NCBI GenBank assembly: GCA_015499985.1
Contig: JAAAUF010000173.1
Span: forward strand, 5,572-55,360
Length of the DNA stretch: 49,789 nucleotides
Direction: 5' to 3'
DNA from: Haplosporangium gracile
Lineage: Eukaryota; Mortierellomycota; Mortierellomycetes; Mortierellales; Mortierellaceae
Below the pieces are notes generated by a model. That model searched no databases. It was not told the DNA's origin and was given only the letters and a program-made list of their open reading frames with translations. Position numbers and translations under genes: made by a program. Shown here piece after piece: positions 26,046 to 44,269 of this stretch; the stretch's first letter is position 1; the number at the start of each line of letters is the position of its first letter.

Positions 26046-26953
26046 ATGACATCCTCATTCGAGACGACGCCCATCAGCAATAACAACGACAGCAATACAC
26101 AACCCCAACAACGACGACAAGAACAGCATGTGCCCCCCTCAAGCACAGGAATGCCCTCGGCACACAAGTTCAAGGTCTTTCAGGAAACGTTCATGTTTAT
26201 GAATCAGCAGCCTGTCCATATTCAAGTGATCGAGATGGACAACTCACAGTGGGTATGGATCTCGTCTGCGGGGGCCAACCCGCAGCAGCAGCAGCATGCT
26301 CTTCAGGGCGGTAGTAGTGCAGGAGGAGCAGGGACGGGGGCGTTTGGGGATTTGGCTATGGCTATGCCTGCCTTCCGCGCTGGACAGGTAAGATTGGATC
26401 GTAGTGAAAGTATGGTTTAGTGAAAGGGTTCGCAGAGAACCGGAGGAGCTTTTTTTTTTTTTTTTTTTTTTTTGCTCCGCATACTGATTGTTGCAGGAAA
26501 GAAGCAAGGGTTAACATTAATTGTGCATGTTGTTTTCGTGGATTAAAAACAGACACCGGTGTCAAGTACATTGCTCGGGAACCCGATTGACGAAACAGCC
26601 GCCGGTATCGCACGGCGACTCGGTAAGTTTTTTTCCATGCTTCTTTTTCTTCCTCTTCTTGCATACATGAAAGGAAAAAGAATTGATCTCACTTATACAT
26701 ACTGCAAAGGGAAAACATTCAACCACTAACTCACCTGTTCATGTGTTTCCTCCTCTCTCTCACTTTTTTCTTTTTAATTGAACAAAAAATGTGTTGACAA
26801 AATTTTGTAGCGACAAAGTTCAAGAAACAATTTTTGGTGAACCTGGATATCCCGGCAAGTGTCGACAACGCGATGTTGTTGGCGTATTCCGAACGCAAGT
26901 TGGTCGACATGCTGCGCGTCATTGCTGATACCACCGCCGCAGGAGATGTATGA
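26046..26953 (+). CDS. PSMG4: Proteasome assembly chaperone 4 (PSMG4/PAC4-like)
   Basis: PAC4 pairs with PAC3 to help build the 20S proteasome alpha ring. Exons 26046-26387, 26553-26622 and 26811-26953 give 555 nt (184 aa) with matching phases. After a Q/S-rich N-terminus (about 40 residues) the fold begins with HKFKVFQETFMFMNQQPVHI and DNSQWVWISS, as in PAC4's QVMRL...FFLWVG strands. Then come LAMAMP, TPVSSTLLGNPIDETAAGIA and RRLATKFKKQFLVNLDIP, matching the family's TPVSTSLLGD...GLAQRLARKTKKQVFVSYNL region. It ends with LLAYSERKLVDMLR. It is a little longer than human PAC4 (about 120 aa) because of the N-terminal extension and a Q/G-rich loop. Identification is by motif recall; I am fairly sure. 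Confidence 0.8.
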
Positions 26954-27372
26954 TGCCATGGCTAAGAGAGTACCATCCTGAGACAGGCGGGTGCAGAATA
27001 CTTGCCTTCCAGCGGGCAAAGTTTTGCTTTTTCTGAGCGAATAAAAACAAGATATCAAGGCATTGCATATTCAGAGAATGGAAGGATAGTAAAGAGGATG
27101 GCAGGACCATGGGGAATTACGTGTACTTTATATAGTCTGACTCCCGAGAAGGATGTGTCTTTCTCATATAACGTGGTTCACCGACAACATCGCTACGACA
27201 AGAATGATTCATATGTGCATTTTATTGTGAGAAAAATTGTATACAAGAAGCGGAATGATGTTGAATGGGTAATATTCCTTGCAAGCAAGGTAGGTAAGAG
27301 AGGATGTTTGTGTTGATCGATCCGCAAAAGTCAAGAGAGAGAGAAAAAAAAAACAGGTCGCCGCGCATAGAC
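26954..27372. other. Convergent 3' intergenic region
   Basis: About 420 bp separate the stop codons of the PAC4-like gene (+) and SSE1 (-). It holds the two 3' UTRs; nothing else was recognised. Confidence 0.6.
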
Positions 27373-30300
27373 TTAATCAATGTCCATGTCCTTGGAGTCA
27401 TCGTGCTTGGTCTCGGGCGAGGACTTGGGCTCAGGGGTGGCAGGCTGCTCGGGAGTCTCAACGACAACAGGCTTGGGCTTGGGTTTGTTCAAGATAGGGG
27501 CGGCAAAGTAAACAATGTCGTCGCGTTGCTTGCGGATATCGGCTGAGGTAATGGCGGGAACCTCGTACTTCTTCATCATTGACTGGCGCTCCTCCTTGTT
27601 CTCGATCCAGGTCTGGGCCTTGGAGCACTTCTCGACAATCGAGTTCTTCTCGGCCTCGGGAATGTGGGCGTACTTCTCCTCAGAGCTGGTGGCCTGAGAC
27701 ATCAACTGGTTGATCGACTCGCGGAGCTCACGGGCAGCAATGGGGCGAGCGTCAGACTCGCGGTAACGCTGGATAACGGGGCCTCCGACGACCTGAAGCT
27801 CGGCCAACTTGGCAGCGTAGACAGACTTAGTGGCCTCATCACCCTCGTCGTACAACCAGTTCTCGGCATCGTTCAAGTCGTTGATGAACTTATCCTTGTC
27901 GGCAGGGTTGATGTAATCCTTGTAGATGCCTCCGTTGACCTTGGAGCGGGTGTCGTAGATGTACTCCTCCAAGGCGTTCTTGGCCATCTCGGTGTCAACG
28001 ACCAACTTGTCCGAGGCAATCATCTCCATCTCCTTCTCGCGCAACTCGTTGACGAGCGAGCGGTCCAAGGAAGAGGTGGCGCTAACAACGGGGAGATCAC
28101 CCTTCTTGACGAGCTTCTTGACCTTGCGGGTCAAGGGAGCATCGAGATCCTCAGCGGCGCTCTCCTTCTCCTCAATGAGCTCCTCCTTGACAACCTCCTC
28201 AACAACATAGGCGCTCTCGACAGTCAAAACTCCATGGATGTTGATTCTGGCCTTAACCTTGACACAGGCAGCCTCGCCGTTGACGGGCTCCACCTTCTTG
28301 ATCGAGAAGCGGCCAACCCAAGGGTTAATGCCGGCAGGGATCGACTCGGGCTCGGCGTACTGGGCCTCGAGGTCAAAGGGTTCGGAGCGGTAGAAGGTCA
28401 AGATCTTGGTCGAGGGGATAGTGTTGTTCTTGTTGAAGACAACGAGCTCGGTCTCCTCCTCCTCGGGGGTAGGCTGCCAGGTCATCTTGATAGGGTAGTT
28501 GGTAATATCCTGGACGGTAAACTCACGGACCTTGAAGGCGGGCGACAAGATAGCGCACTGAAGGGCGGCACCACGGGCAATGGCCTCATCTTGGTTCAAG
28601 GTCGAGGAGAGTTCCTTCTTGAAGAAGGCCTGGATGCGCTCCTTGAGAGCGGGGATACGGGTAGAGCCTCCGACAATCTCAACAGCATCGATCTCCTCGA
28701 CGGTCAAGCCGGCATCCTCCAAAGCCTTCTGGAGAGGGGCTTCGACGCGGGAGATCAACTCCTGGGCGAGCTCCTCAAACTCGGCACGCTTCATCATCGA
28801 CGAGACATCGCGGTCCTCCATGATGGACTCGATGTTGAGGGGGGCCTCGGCGTTGGCCGAGAGGACTTTCTTGAGCTTCTCGCATCCGGTCATCAAACGG
28901 ATCATGGCCTTGCCGTTCGACTTGACATCAATGCCGTACTTGGTCTTGAACTGGGCAGCAAAGTGGTCGACCAACATGCGGTCAAAGTCACGACCACCGA
29001 AATGTCTGTCAAAGGCACGCGACTTGACAGTGAGCTGACCCTTGATGAAGGAGACGACCGAGACGGTGTAGGACGAGTGACCGACATCGACAAAGCAGAC
29101 GTTGCGGGGCTTGTCCTCGGGCAAGTCGGTCTTGGTGATACCATAGCCGAGGGCAACAGCGGTCGAGTCGTTGATAAGGCGGAGGACATTCAATCCAGCA
29201 ATCTCGGAGGCATCCAAAACAGCGCGGCGCTGGACATCGGTGAACCAGGCGGGGATGGCGATGACGCAGTCCGAGACGGGCATCTTTGTCTCGTTGGTGG
29301 CGATCTCCTTAATCTTGGTGAGGTACATGGCGAAGATCTGGGTGACGGTGAAGGTGGTCTCCTCGCCCTTGTAGTTGAGTTTGACGGCGAGCTGGCCGTT
29401 GACGTCAACAAGGGGGACGGTCAAGTACTGCTTCTCGATCTCCTGAACCTCCTTGTCGGCAAAGGTACGTCCAACAATGCGCTTCAACGACAAGACGGTG
29501 TTCTTGAAGTTGGAGATCTCCTGAGTCTTGGCAGTCTCTCCGAGGTAACGCTGCTTGGGGCCGAACGAGACCAATGTCTATATCGTAGAGAGGGGAGATG
29601 ACGGGATCTGGTTAGAATTACGATTTGTGTACTTGCGATAATCTCCATTGAGCGTGCGAATCCGGTTCTCATTTCTCATTGTGCTCTTTCCCTTTTCCAT
29701 ACTTTTCCCATATGGTTTCACTCTGTTCGTTTCCTGTATTATGACTTTTTCTTCATTCATCCCGTGTGTTTTTTTTCTCCTCAGACTTCAGTCAGATACT
29801 TCTAGATGTGATGACGCCTCTTTTTCGCTCCTTCTTTGCCCCTGTAATGCCCTGTATTTGCATGTGTATGTAACCCCTGTGCGCATCACTTTTGAAATAC
29901 CGATTTGTTGTTTTCCCTTTTTTTCATGCTGATTGCATGAGCAGACAGGTAGAGTCTTCAAAGAGGGGTAGCCCAGTTAAAAAAAAAATTCTAACGAAGA
30001 GCATGCGCTGAGAAAGGGGAAAAAGAAACCCTGATTGGGAGAACCCTCACCACCTTATTGCGCACACACGCACACACATATACACTTATTCATTATCCAT
30101 TATTGTGATTCCTGTTGATTGATAAGTTTGTTGTTGCTGCTGTGTTGTGGGGATTATATCCTGTGAAGGTAGAGTAAGGAACACAAGGGGAAAAAAAACT
30201 AAAATAAATGACTTACGGGAGTGAAGCGGTTGGAGACCTCATTGCAGATAACGTCGATCCCACGATTTCTGGCGACAGCGATGACCGACTGCAAGTTTCC

Positions 30301-30466
30301 GAAATCAATACCTACATACGATGAAAGCGATAAAAAAGGTTAGTTGTCGTTATCGTTGTCGTTGGGTACTAACTAGGAGGCGGTTTTTATCTTTTGTTTG
30401 AGCAGTAACGTGGCCAAAAAAAAAAAAAAATAGTCACTGAAAAGAGAACATACCAACGACGGACAT
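27373..30466 (-). CDS. SSE1: Hsp110/Sse1 nucleotide exchange factor of Hsp70
   Basis: Sse1-type Hsp110 proteins exchange nucleotide on cytosolic Hsp70 and hold unfolded clients. Minus-strand exons are 30466-30454, 30311-30217 and 29577-27373, totalling 2313 nt (770 aa). The tiny first exon reads MSVV plus one base and joins in phase to [20 protein letters not shown], the Hsp110 version of the ATPase phosphate-1 loop (GIDFG rather than Hsp70's GIDLGTT). The nucleotide-binding domain continues with [31 protein letters not shown] and [17 protein letters not shown]. The substrate domain follows with the acidic/basic loop typical of Hsp110 ([14 protein letters not shown]) and helical lid. The C-terminus DSKDMDID is acidic. 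Length compares with 693 aa for yeast Sse1. The gene is convergent with the PAC4-like gene. A heat-shock-element-like site lies about 400 bp upstream. Confidence 0.95.
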
Positions 30467-33300
30467 GATGTATTATATATATGTTGTTGAAGTGAAGGAA
30501 AGTAGAGTACAGAGAGTGCGAATGCGATACAAGGAAAAAAAAGAAAGGGAGAGGAACGTCGATCGTGAAAGAAAAGATGAAGGGAGATGGACAAGAAGGG
30601 TGAAGAACGAGAAAAAGAAAAGACGACTTCTTTCGCCCTCCTTTTAAGTCTGAGCCAACTGGCAAAAAAGTGACTGAGCTTTTCTGTATTTTCGTGCCCC
30701 GCCCGTGCAATGTGACGTTGCTTTTGATACTTTCGAGCACCTTCTTTTACCTTCCATTCGCTTCTTTACATATGATTTCGCCCATGGTTTCCCTTCATTC
30801 GCTCTAAGAAAACGGATCATCCCTCGCCCTTTTTTATTACTTCTTGTGTCTTCATACCCACTTGAACATTCCCTAGGAAACAAGCAATACTGATCAGCAA
30901 TGAACAAGAAATAACAAGCATGGAAGATCAGTTTTCTTTCAGGGAGCAATCAGTGTGCATACTTTGGAGTGGGTCGCAAGAGAAGAGTCAATGTCAGACT
31001 TGTCGAATAAAAGTTGCGCAATTGTGTCTCAATCCATACCGCTGCCTTTTTCTTTTTCTTTTTCTCGCAGTGGATAACAATTGAAGGCAGGCTCGGATAT
31101 GCAGACAAAACGACATGAATCTTCCTTCCTAGTCGAAAGAAGAGGAAACAACAAGACTGAAGCTCAGGCGGAGAAAATGAGGGAGCAAGGCTAGTGGATC
31201 CGCAATGAAGATCGTGAAATGGTCAAAGCACACACATCATCTAGATCTCGGTTTCTCGGGAGAAGAAAAAAAACTGGGACTGGAATTGGGGAACATAGAT
31301 CGCAGACTGTGTGTGTCCCGTCATGGAACCCCATTTGGTAGAGGGAAGAGAAAGCGGGCAGGCGGAGGTTGGATCTCTCTCTTACCGGCAATTCAATTTA
31401 AACAAAAAAAAAAAAAAAAAAAAATGTCTAAAAAAAAAAATAATATTAAAAATAAAAAAAAGGAAAAAATATCTTTTTTCGGGGAGAAGGCGAAATAGGC
31501 CATGTCATGTTCCATGCTCCATGTTCGCGCTATTATTTCTCACGGGCAATGGGCACACATGTAGTCTTTGCAATGTAAGAGCAATAGAAGAAGGGGAAGG
31601 GTCATCATTTATTTGCTTTCTTTTTTCGGAAGTCAACCCCGGGAAGAGGATAGATTCAGAGACCTCATTGATTCATGCTCATCCTTTCGTAGTCGAAGAC
31701 GCGTTCGATATATTCTGTCGCATTCATTAAGCTTCCCTTTTGACTGTTGATCATAGCGATTGAGTTGCTTGCAGATGGTCCAAGAACTTGATCTCCTTTT
31801 TTTATTGAGTTTAAGAAAAGAGACAAGTCTCTTTGATGTGGCCCGGATTCCCGTGGCGACGACGGGAATGAAGCACGTGATAAGAGAACAGGAACACGCG
31901 CTTCCTTCTCATTTTTTCTTCGAGGTAGGTAGAGGGTTTTAAAGTCGGAACTGCAAGTGTTCCGAGGCAAGGAATGAATGCTGGCCTAGAAGGGGGACGG
32001 ATAGTATGTTGTTAGTTTCGCTTTTTGTGAAAACGGCCCGGAGAGCATGTCTTTTTGACTGAGAACTGCCGGATTGGACGTACACTTAGTCTTGACAAAA
32101 GCATTGATGGAAAAAGATATGTATGGATAGGAGATGAGCGTTGGTGATAACACTTGAGGGGTGTATGGTAGAAACTTCAATCGCATGGTTAAACTTTATC
32201 GTATGTACTACCACAGGATGGTTTGGTGAACCATTAGCACGAGTAAGGAGACAGGTTTAGGTCCCGTTGTAGCTATCGAAATAACCCCCCCTCCCCCTCG
32301 AACTGACTTGCTGCAATGTCGTTTAAGTGTGTCAATTGGGCCTGCATCGAGCGCTTTTGTGTGTCAACGGGTTCAACTGCTGTGCGACTGGAACTATCTC
32401 TTCCTTCAAATTTGTCGCAAAAACGAAGTAAGGGATAATCAACGGTCTTTTCCAAGAAGAAGGAGGAGGTGATCGTTGCTAGTCGAAATGCGGATAAGAT
32501 CGTCCTTTTTTGAATAGGAATGGATTTGATGTTGCGCATATAGTACGGTGCGCACTGTTTTGTTGAACAATGAACAATGACTGATAGAAAAGGCCTATCA
32601 ATATGTCCGCTATGACTACCACAAAAAATGAAGACGATGGCCTGACGAGTTGTCAGTCATGGTGAGTTGGTCAAGACGCGACTCTCTTTCGTTCTCCTGG
32701 CTCTCAAATAATTATTAGTGTTCCCTTTCCTTTTCTTCTCTCCTTCTTTCTCACACCCTTCTTCCCTCTCACTCCTTTTCTATTAACCCATCACACTCAT
32801 CTCCTTTCACTTAATTCAAGATGGCGTCCGTCTACTTTCTGTAGACACTCAACAGAGGATACTACTCATCCGTCCTTTCTCTCTTCTTACCTCTACTCAA
32901 CTACTCTCGCCTTCTCCATCCTTCTAAAACATACTCTCACCTTCAAACATTTCTCTCTTCGGACACTCACACGCAGAAACAACGGGAGACCCCATACCTC
33001 CTAGTTTCTGAGTCGGATACACACATACACATACAGTTGCTTGTTTAACAGGAAGACGCACAGCAACACATTTATACCACTCAGAAAGCACCCATTGAGC
33101 AAAAACAAATAGAAACAACAACAATAGCAAGCGGATCTGCCATAGGTCCACTACCACGCTACCACCACCACCACCATCAAGTCCATCAACCGCGAGTATA
33201 CCGACCACACACACACCCAAGTCATTTGACGCTCGCACACACGCACAAACACAACAACAAGAACGACTTCACACCATTGTTTGATGTTGAAGGCCAAGCC
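30467..33300. other. Divergent promoter region of SSE1 and GCN2
   Basis: This 2.8-kb region lies between the divergent starts of SSE1 (-) and GCN2 (+). It contains a candidate heat-shock element at 30864-30880, a poly-A tract of about 21 at 31403-31424, and a CT-rich stretch just upstream of GCN2. No supported coding gene or RNA gene was found in it. Confidence 0.6.
30864..30880 (-). promoter_or_regulatory. Candidate heat-shock element upstream of SSE1
   Basis: GAACATTCCCTAGGAAA has a perfect nGAAnnTTCn core followed by an imperfect third unit and a further GAA. It is about 400 bp upstream of the SSE1 start. Hsp110 genes are classic HSF targets in fungi, so the location makes sense; binding itself is inferred. 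Confidence 0.4.
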
Positions 33301-39791
<6,491 letters not shown>

Positions 39792-40854
39792 AGAGACCAG
39801 CCTAGGACATGGGGGCACTGGCATATGTATTTTGTTTTTTCTGCTTATATTTTTTCTTTTTATTTTCTTTTTTTTCTTTGTTAAGCATGGTAGGGGAGAG
39901 AGGGATATCAAGGAGGGGGTTGTTAGAGGTTACGGGCGACTTGAATAAACACAAAAAGCATTTGTTATTTTTGATCATCAATAGTCTTTTGCATGCGCCA
40001 ACGTATGATATACTAACGCCGCTGCAAAGTGCACTCATATTTACATTTTCGAACGCCCACGTATTTTTTTGTCGCGAACAGACCTTTTAGCAGTGTGCAC
40101 CAGCTTACATGATTTCAATGATACAATGTAACCGACCTACCATTGTATCAATATGATCGGCCTCCCATGGTAACTATTTGAATGCTCTCCGATTACTACT
40201 ATTTGGACGACATGGTACTATGTGAACGCGATCAGTCATTATCTCGACTACCTCACATTGCTACTATTACACATTTTTAATATTTCAACAACCACCCATT
40301 GTTGCTATTTCAGCGATTTACTATTTTCAAGATCTTTTTGTAATCTAACATGAGAGGGGAGAAAGGAAAGGAGGAAGGAAGGAAAATGAAGATCTCTTCA
40401 CACATCAAGCGTGTCCGCTTCTTTACCCAAATGAAGATTGACAATCAACAAAAAAAGGTCGATCCTTTTTCAGGTACCATACTCCTCCGCTCTGATCTTG
40501 GTTTGATGTCCCGTCATGCAATGTGCGCTGTACCCCCTGGCAGAACAGAACAAAAAACAAGGGCGTGAACGCTGAGGGAACAATGAGGAGTAACAACCAC
40601 TCTTTCACTCCTCTTATTACTCGAATAGAACACTCTGGTAGAAGCAAATGTAATATTACAAAACACTCTCATCTAGCCTTGAAAAAAAAAATGTCTCAAG
40701 TATTTATTCACTCCGTGGATCCTGGTTTCAAAACAGCCATGATCTTACTCAATTGTTTCTGCAGCATCTCCATTGGATCATCCGATTGCTTCTTCTGCGC
40801 CTCCGGTTGCTCTCTCAATTCTTCCTTGAACTCAGCCCTCATGTTCTCCCTCTA
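39792..40854. other. Intergenic region downstream of GCN2
   Basis: It holds the GCN2 3' UTR, then the degenerate repeat array at 40128-40335, then a stretch (about 40690-40854) that looks like the eroded 3' end of the neighbouring channel pseudogene. No intact coding frame was found. Confidence 0.6.
40128..40335. repeat. Degenerate minisatellite-like array
   Basis: About seven irregular copies of a 20-35 bp unit can be aligned by eye around a core like catTGttACTATTTGaacgacctac. Examples are cattgtatcaatatgatcgg, catggtaactatttgaatgc and cattgttgctatttcagcg. Divergence is high and unit length varies, so it is an old array or a decayed repeat. Confidence 0.45.
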
Positions 40855-43790
40855 CTGATCGACCCAAAGTTGACGCTTCTCGGGTGCTTGTTGCTTGGTA
40901 GTAACCGCACTTTCGGCTAGTTCATTCAGCACTGTCGTTTTGTCTTGGATGCCGTCCTCAAGCGGGAGAGCAGCAGCAGTATCATTCTTGGCTAGTCGTT
41001 GTGATTCCAGCCTGTAATCGTGCACCTCCTGAGGAGTCACCGTGTAGCAGATTTTTTTCTGGAAACCAGGCACTATTGCCTCGAATATCTACAAAGAGAA
41101 CGAAAACGAAGAATGGTGTCAGTCTGCGAATCTAAAAAAAAAAAATACTGCGACACGACCGAGCATGAGAGCTAAGGATGTATGCTTCATTTAGTCGGGA
41201 CGCTTACAAGATATCCATCGAAACACGTTCTCCCATTCTCATCACAAAGACCATCCTGTCTTCCATCCATTCTAGCTTCAAAGTGCTATCATGGTTACCA
41301 AAAACGTGGCTCACCATGCCTATCATTCATTGCAGCCCTCAAAAAAAGATGAACAAGTAAAAAAAAAAAAGTTAGCAGAGAGTAATCATCACTTGAAAGC
41401 AAGAACCATTTTCTTACGTGTTTTCGGTCACTTACCGGACAAGATGTTGAGCATGATTGTCGCAATAAACAAAAAAGTAACCATAATAACATATAAAATT
41501 CAGTTTCCTGTTTTGATGTTGTCGTCGACCAGACCAAACATTCCTCCCTACATAAAAAATGATTAGCAACTGAGAAGGCGCCGGAGGGCGTTTAGGATGT
41601 ATGTTTCTCTTCAGCAAAAAAAGTCTGACTAGAAATTACTTATAGTCATATAGTACGTCATGGTAATGCTCACAAGAGCAGTCGAGTCGTCATCTGGTAT
41701 TTTAGGACATTTGTCATCTTTAGAGGCCAGGTACTGCAAGTACTAGAAGACAACTCCATACGCGCAGATAATGTAAGCAAAGACTGCGAGTAGAATTTTA
41801 ACTGGCCGGAGTGCGTGCCACAAGACTGACAAGAAGTTACCAACAGTCTTCATCACACGAAACTCGAAGAGTTCAAAAATCGATGGCGTTAGTAGGAGGA
41901 ATATAAAATAAATGACACTCTTAGCAGACACTGAACGCTCGCCTGATGAAAACAGCCTTGTTTTTACTGACCAGTTGTAAAAAAAGAAAAGAATCGAAAG
42001 AGTCGTGACGAAACAATACACGTCCAAGACAAACGATAAAGCGATAGCCATTAGTGCAATTGAGGGCACAGAAAAGCGACAATGATCTCGACAACTTTGT
42101 ACACAAAACCGAAAAAGAGACAAAAAACGTCAGTATGTATAATTGGCGTCTCTGTGCAAACGCACGAGAAGAAAATATGGGCAAGTACGTTGTCGTTCTT
42201 CTTTGACCACATTGAGACTTACTCTCTGGGTTTCATTTTAAGGCACGTCAATACCATCAGATCGCGCGCAGACCCACAGCAAACAATCATGGCAAGCATA
42301 GATTGACGTTATAAATATTTTCTACTGGCTCGTCCTCCTTGCCGGAAAGTAAGTTGCTAAGAATGAGGATTACATAGAACCAGGCAATGTAACTATAGCA
42401 GACGATCCTGTAAATCCAATAGATGTATCAAAATTGTGTTCTATATGAGCTTAAATAAAAGTTAGGAGAAAGTGGATTGACTCAAACGCAAACGAAAGTG
42501 AGTTCAATCAAGAGCTGAGAGCACCCACCATTTGAACCGGATCAAGGCAGCCAATGCAGGATTGTCCAAGTCTCTCAAGCTGAAGGGGTGGCAGACATAG
42601 CTTTTTCTCCTTGTAAGTGTGACGAAGAGAAAAATGCAAAGGAGAATAGCAAGAGGCTTTTACTTTGGAAATGGTATCTCCTCGATGACCCAGAGCATGT
42701 CAAAAGGCGCGACGTAGATATGACATGTCAGTCTCTCATTGTTCGTTTTGTGAACGTTCTTGGATGTCAAATATAGAGTAGGATGTTTTCGCCCGTGCAA
42801 CATCTTTTTCCGTTCGCGGGACTTGAAAATGCGCAAGGAAAACGTGTGATGGTCCATCGTTAAACGATAGTTGCGGGCAGGAAAGTAGGCAAAGGTTCGC
42901 ATCGTCTTTGACAGGAAGCCAGAGGTAATATACTTGGACTGAACAGCGGCTCGCAGAGAAAGGAAGACTGGAGCAAGGGAACGAACATCGCTGTCGGTTT
43001 TGGCTCTGCCAACACAGTAGCCGATCGTGATCTTAACAATGTCAACAACCACAACACTGGTACTCAGATAACCAAGAAGGATCGAGATGGGGTTGGTCTC
43101 TCGGTTCATTCCAGCAGTTGGTATCTAGCGGAAAGTTGGTAATCCAAAGAGCGCGCAAATGAAAGACAACAGACTCTCGTGAGACTCGAGTGGTAGGAGA
43201 TTATCTCCTTGGTGACGCCATTGGGAGGACTGTCGGCCGCGATGTTGATATCGATGCATTAAGTAAACGGATGATGCTTTCTATAGCTCGGAAATTATTT
43301 TTATTCCCAGCGAAAACTGCTTTATTCGCGTTCACATCAAAACCAAAAAAAAATAAAAAGAGCTTACTCGCGCTTGTCTTCTCTGTTAACATTCTTTCCT
43401 TTCTTACCTTACAACCTCCCAGCTATACACCATGACCATACGTCGAACAACGAGATCCCGCCCTTGCTGACTTCGTCGACAAAGACAAGCTGTTCTTTAT
43501 AGTGGTAAAATGGGTTGAGACGGTACTTGAACTCAGCTATCTCTTGAGGTTTGCACTCGCGTGCTCGTTTCTGTAGCTTTTTTCATGTTGAGATCGTGTC
43601 GCACCGCTCGGCAAATGGTTGGTAATGAGTTGTTCTTCAAGGCTGAAAACGTCGCTCGAACACTGTCTTGTAATTCCTCCAACAAAAAAATACGGATGCT
43701 GCTTCACGTAGCCTCGAACGAAGTCAAGCACTTCGGATGGCCAGCGGGAGAGGGCACGGCGAGATCGACAATTGGATAGCTCGCCTGTTT
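40855..43790 (-). pseudogene. Decayed TRP/polycystin-like ion channel gene
   Basis: Successive minus-strand fragments spell out a fungal TRP-like ion-transport protein broken by frameshifts and stops. From 5' to 3' they are: FKYRLNPFYHYKEQLVFVDE (about 43545-43415), GYCVGRAKTDSDVRSLAPVF then FAYFPARNYRLTMDHHTF and YVAPFDMLWVIEE (43109-42660), LRDLDNPALAALIRFKW (about 42575-42525), IAWFYVILILSNLLSG (about 42400-42345), and transmembrane-rich segments with FELFEFRVMKTVGNFLSVLW (42123-41743). A pore region follows (VSITMTYYMTIS, GGMFGLVDDN), then S6 (VIMVTFLFIATIMLNIL, AAMNDRHGEP), LEWMEDRMVF and a C-terminal tail IFEAIVPGFQKKICY ending at 40852. In-frame stops occur after YGVVF (41743) and after DDNIKTGN (about 41500), plus a frameshift near 43545. 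Family assignment is by recall; inactivation is seen directly. Confidence 0.7.
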
Positions 43791-43813
43791 TGTTAAGAAA
43801 AAAAAAAGAAGGA

Positions 43814-44038
43814 AAGCCTACAGTCCTTTTTGCAGAATGCTCCAGTTACCAAAGAATCAAAAATATAAAAAGTGTTTTTCAGTTCATTTTCCTGCTTGGA
43901 TTTACGGATTACGGAGAGAGAGATAAACTCTGCGAGGATATAAGACAATGTAGCCAAACTGAATAACACTCAATTCAATGGAAATGCTCCGATTTTCCTA
44001 TGGTAACTGGAGCATTCTGCAAAAAGGACTGTAGGCTT
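43814..44038. mobile_element. MITE-like element with 38-bp perfect inverted repeats
   Basis: Positions 43814-43851 and 44001-44038 are perfect reverse complements over 38 bp and enclose 149 bp of non-coding A/T-rich sequence. Inside the arms sits TA-CAGTCC on both sides (TA at 43819-43820 and 44032-44033). The element proper may therefore run 43821-44031 with a TA target duplication, as in Tc1/mariner MITEs; the outer five bases then match by chance or are part of the repeat. It sits at the 5' end of the channel pseudogene. No transposase is encoded. Confidence 0.75.
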
Positions 44039-44269
44039 ACGCTGCTGTCAGGGAGGGGGAGTTCCCTCCTGTTTACAGGGTCATACGAATTTTTTGGTTT
44101 TTTTTCCCTCTTGGACATGCCATGCCCTCATTGGCACACTCTCAACCTTTCCTTCGTTCTCTCTTTCCCTTTTATCACTCTTTCTCTGTATTTGTCTCAT
44201 ACTTGGCATACAACAACAACAAGGTCAAGGCCCTGACTCGTTACTCAATTGCGAATCAATCAACGCAAG

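Noticed and set aside
27664..29601. 645-codon open frame on the plus strand opposite SSE1
   Set aside because: It is the mirror of the strongly codon-biased SSE1 exon, rich in L/V/G/D with no domain; overlapping antisense frames of this kind are a codon-usage artefact.
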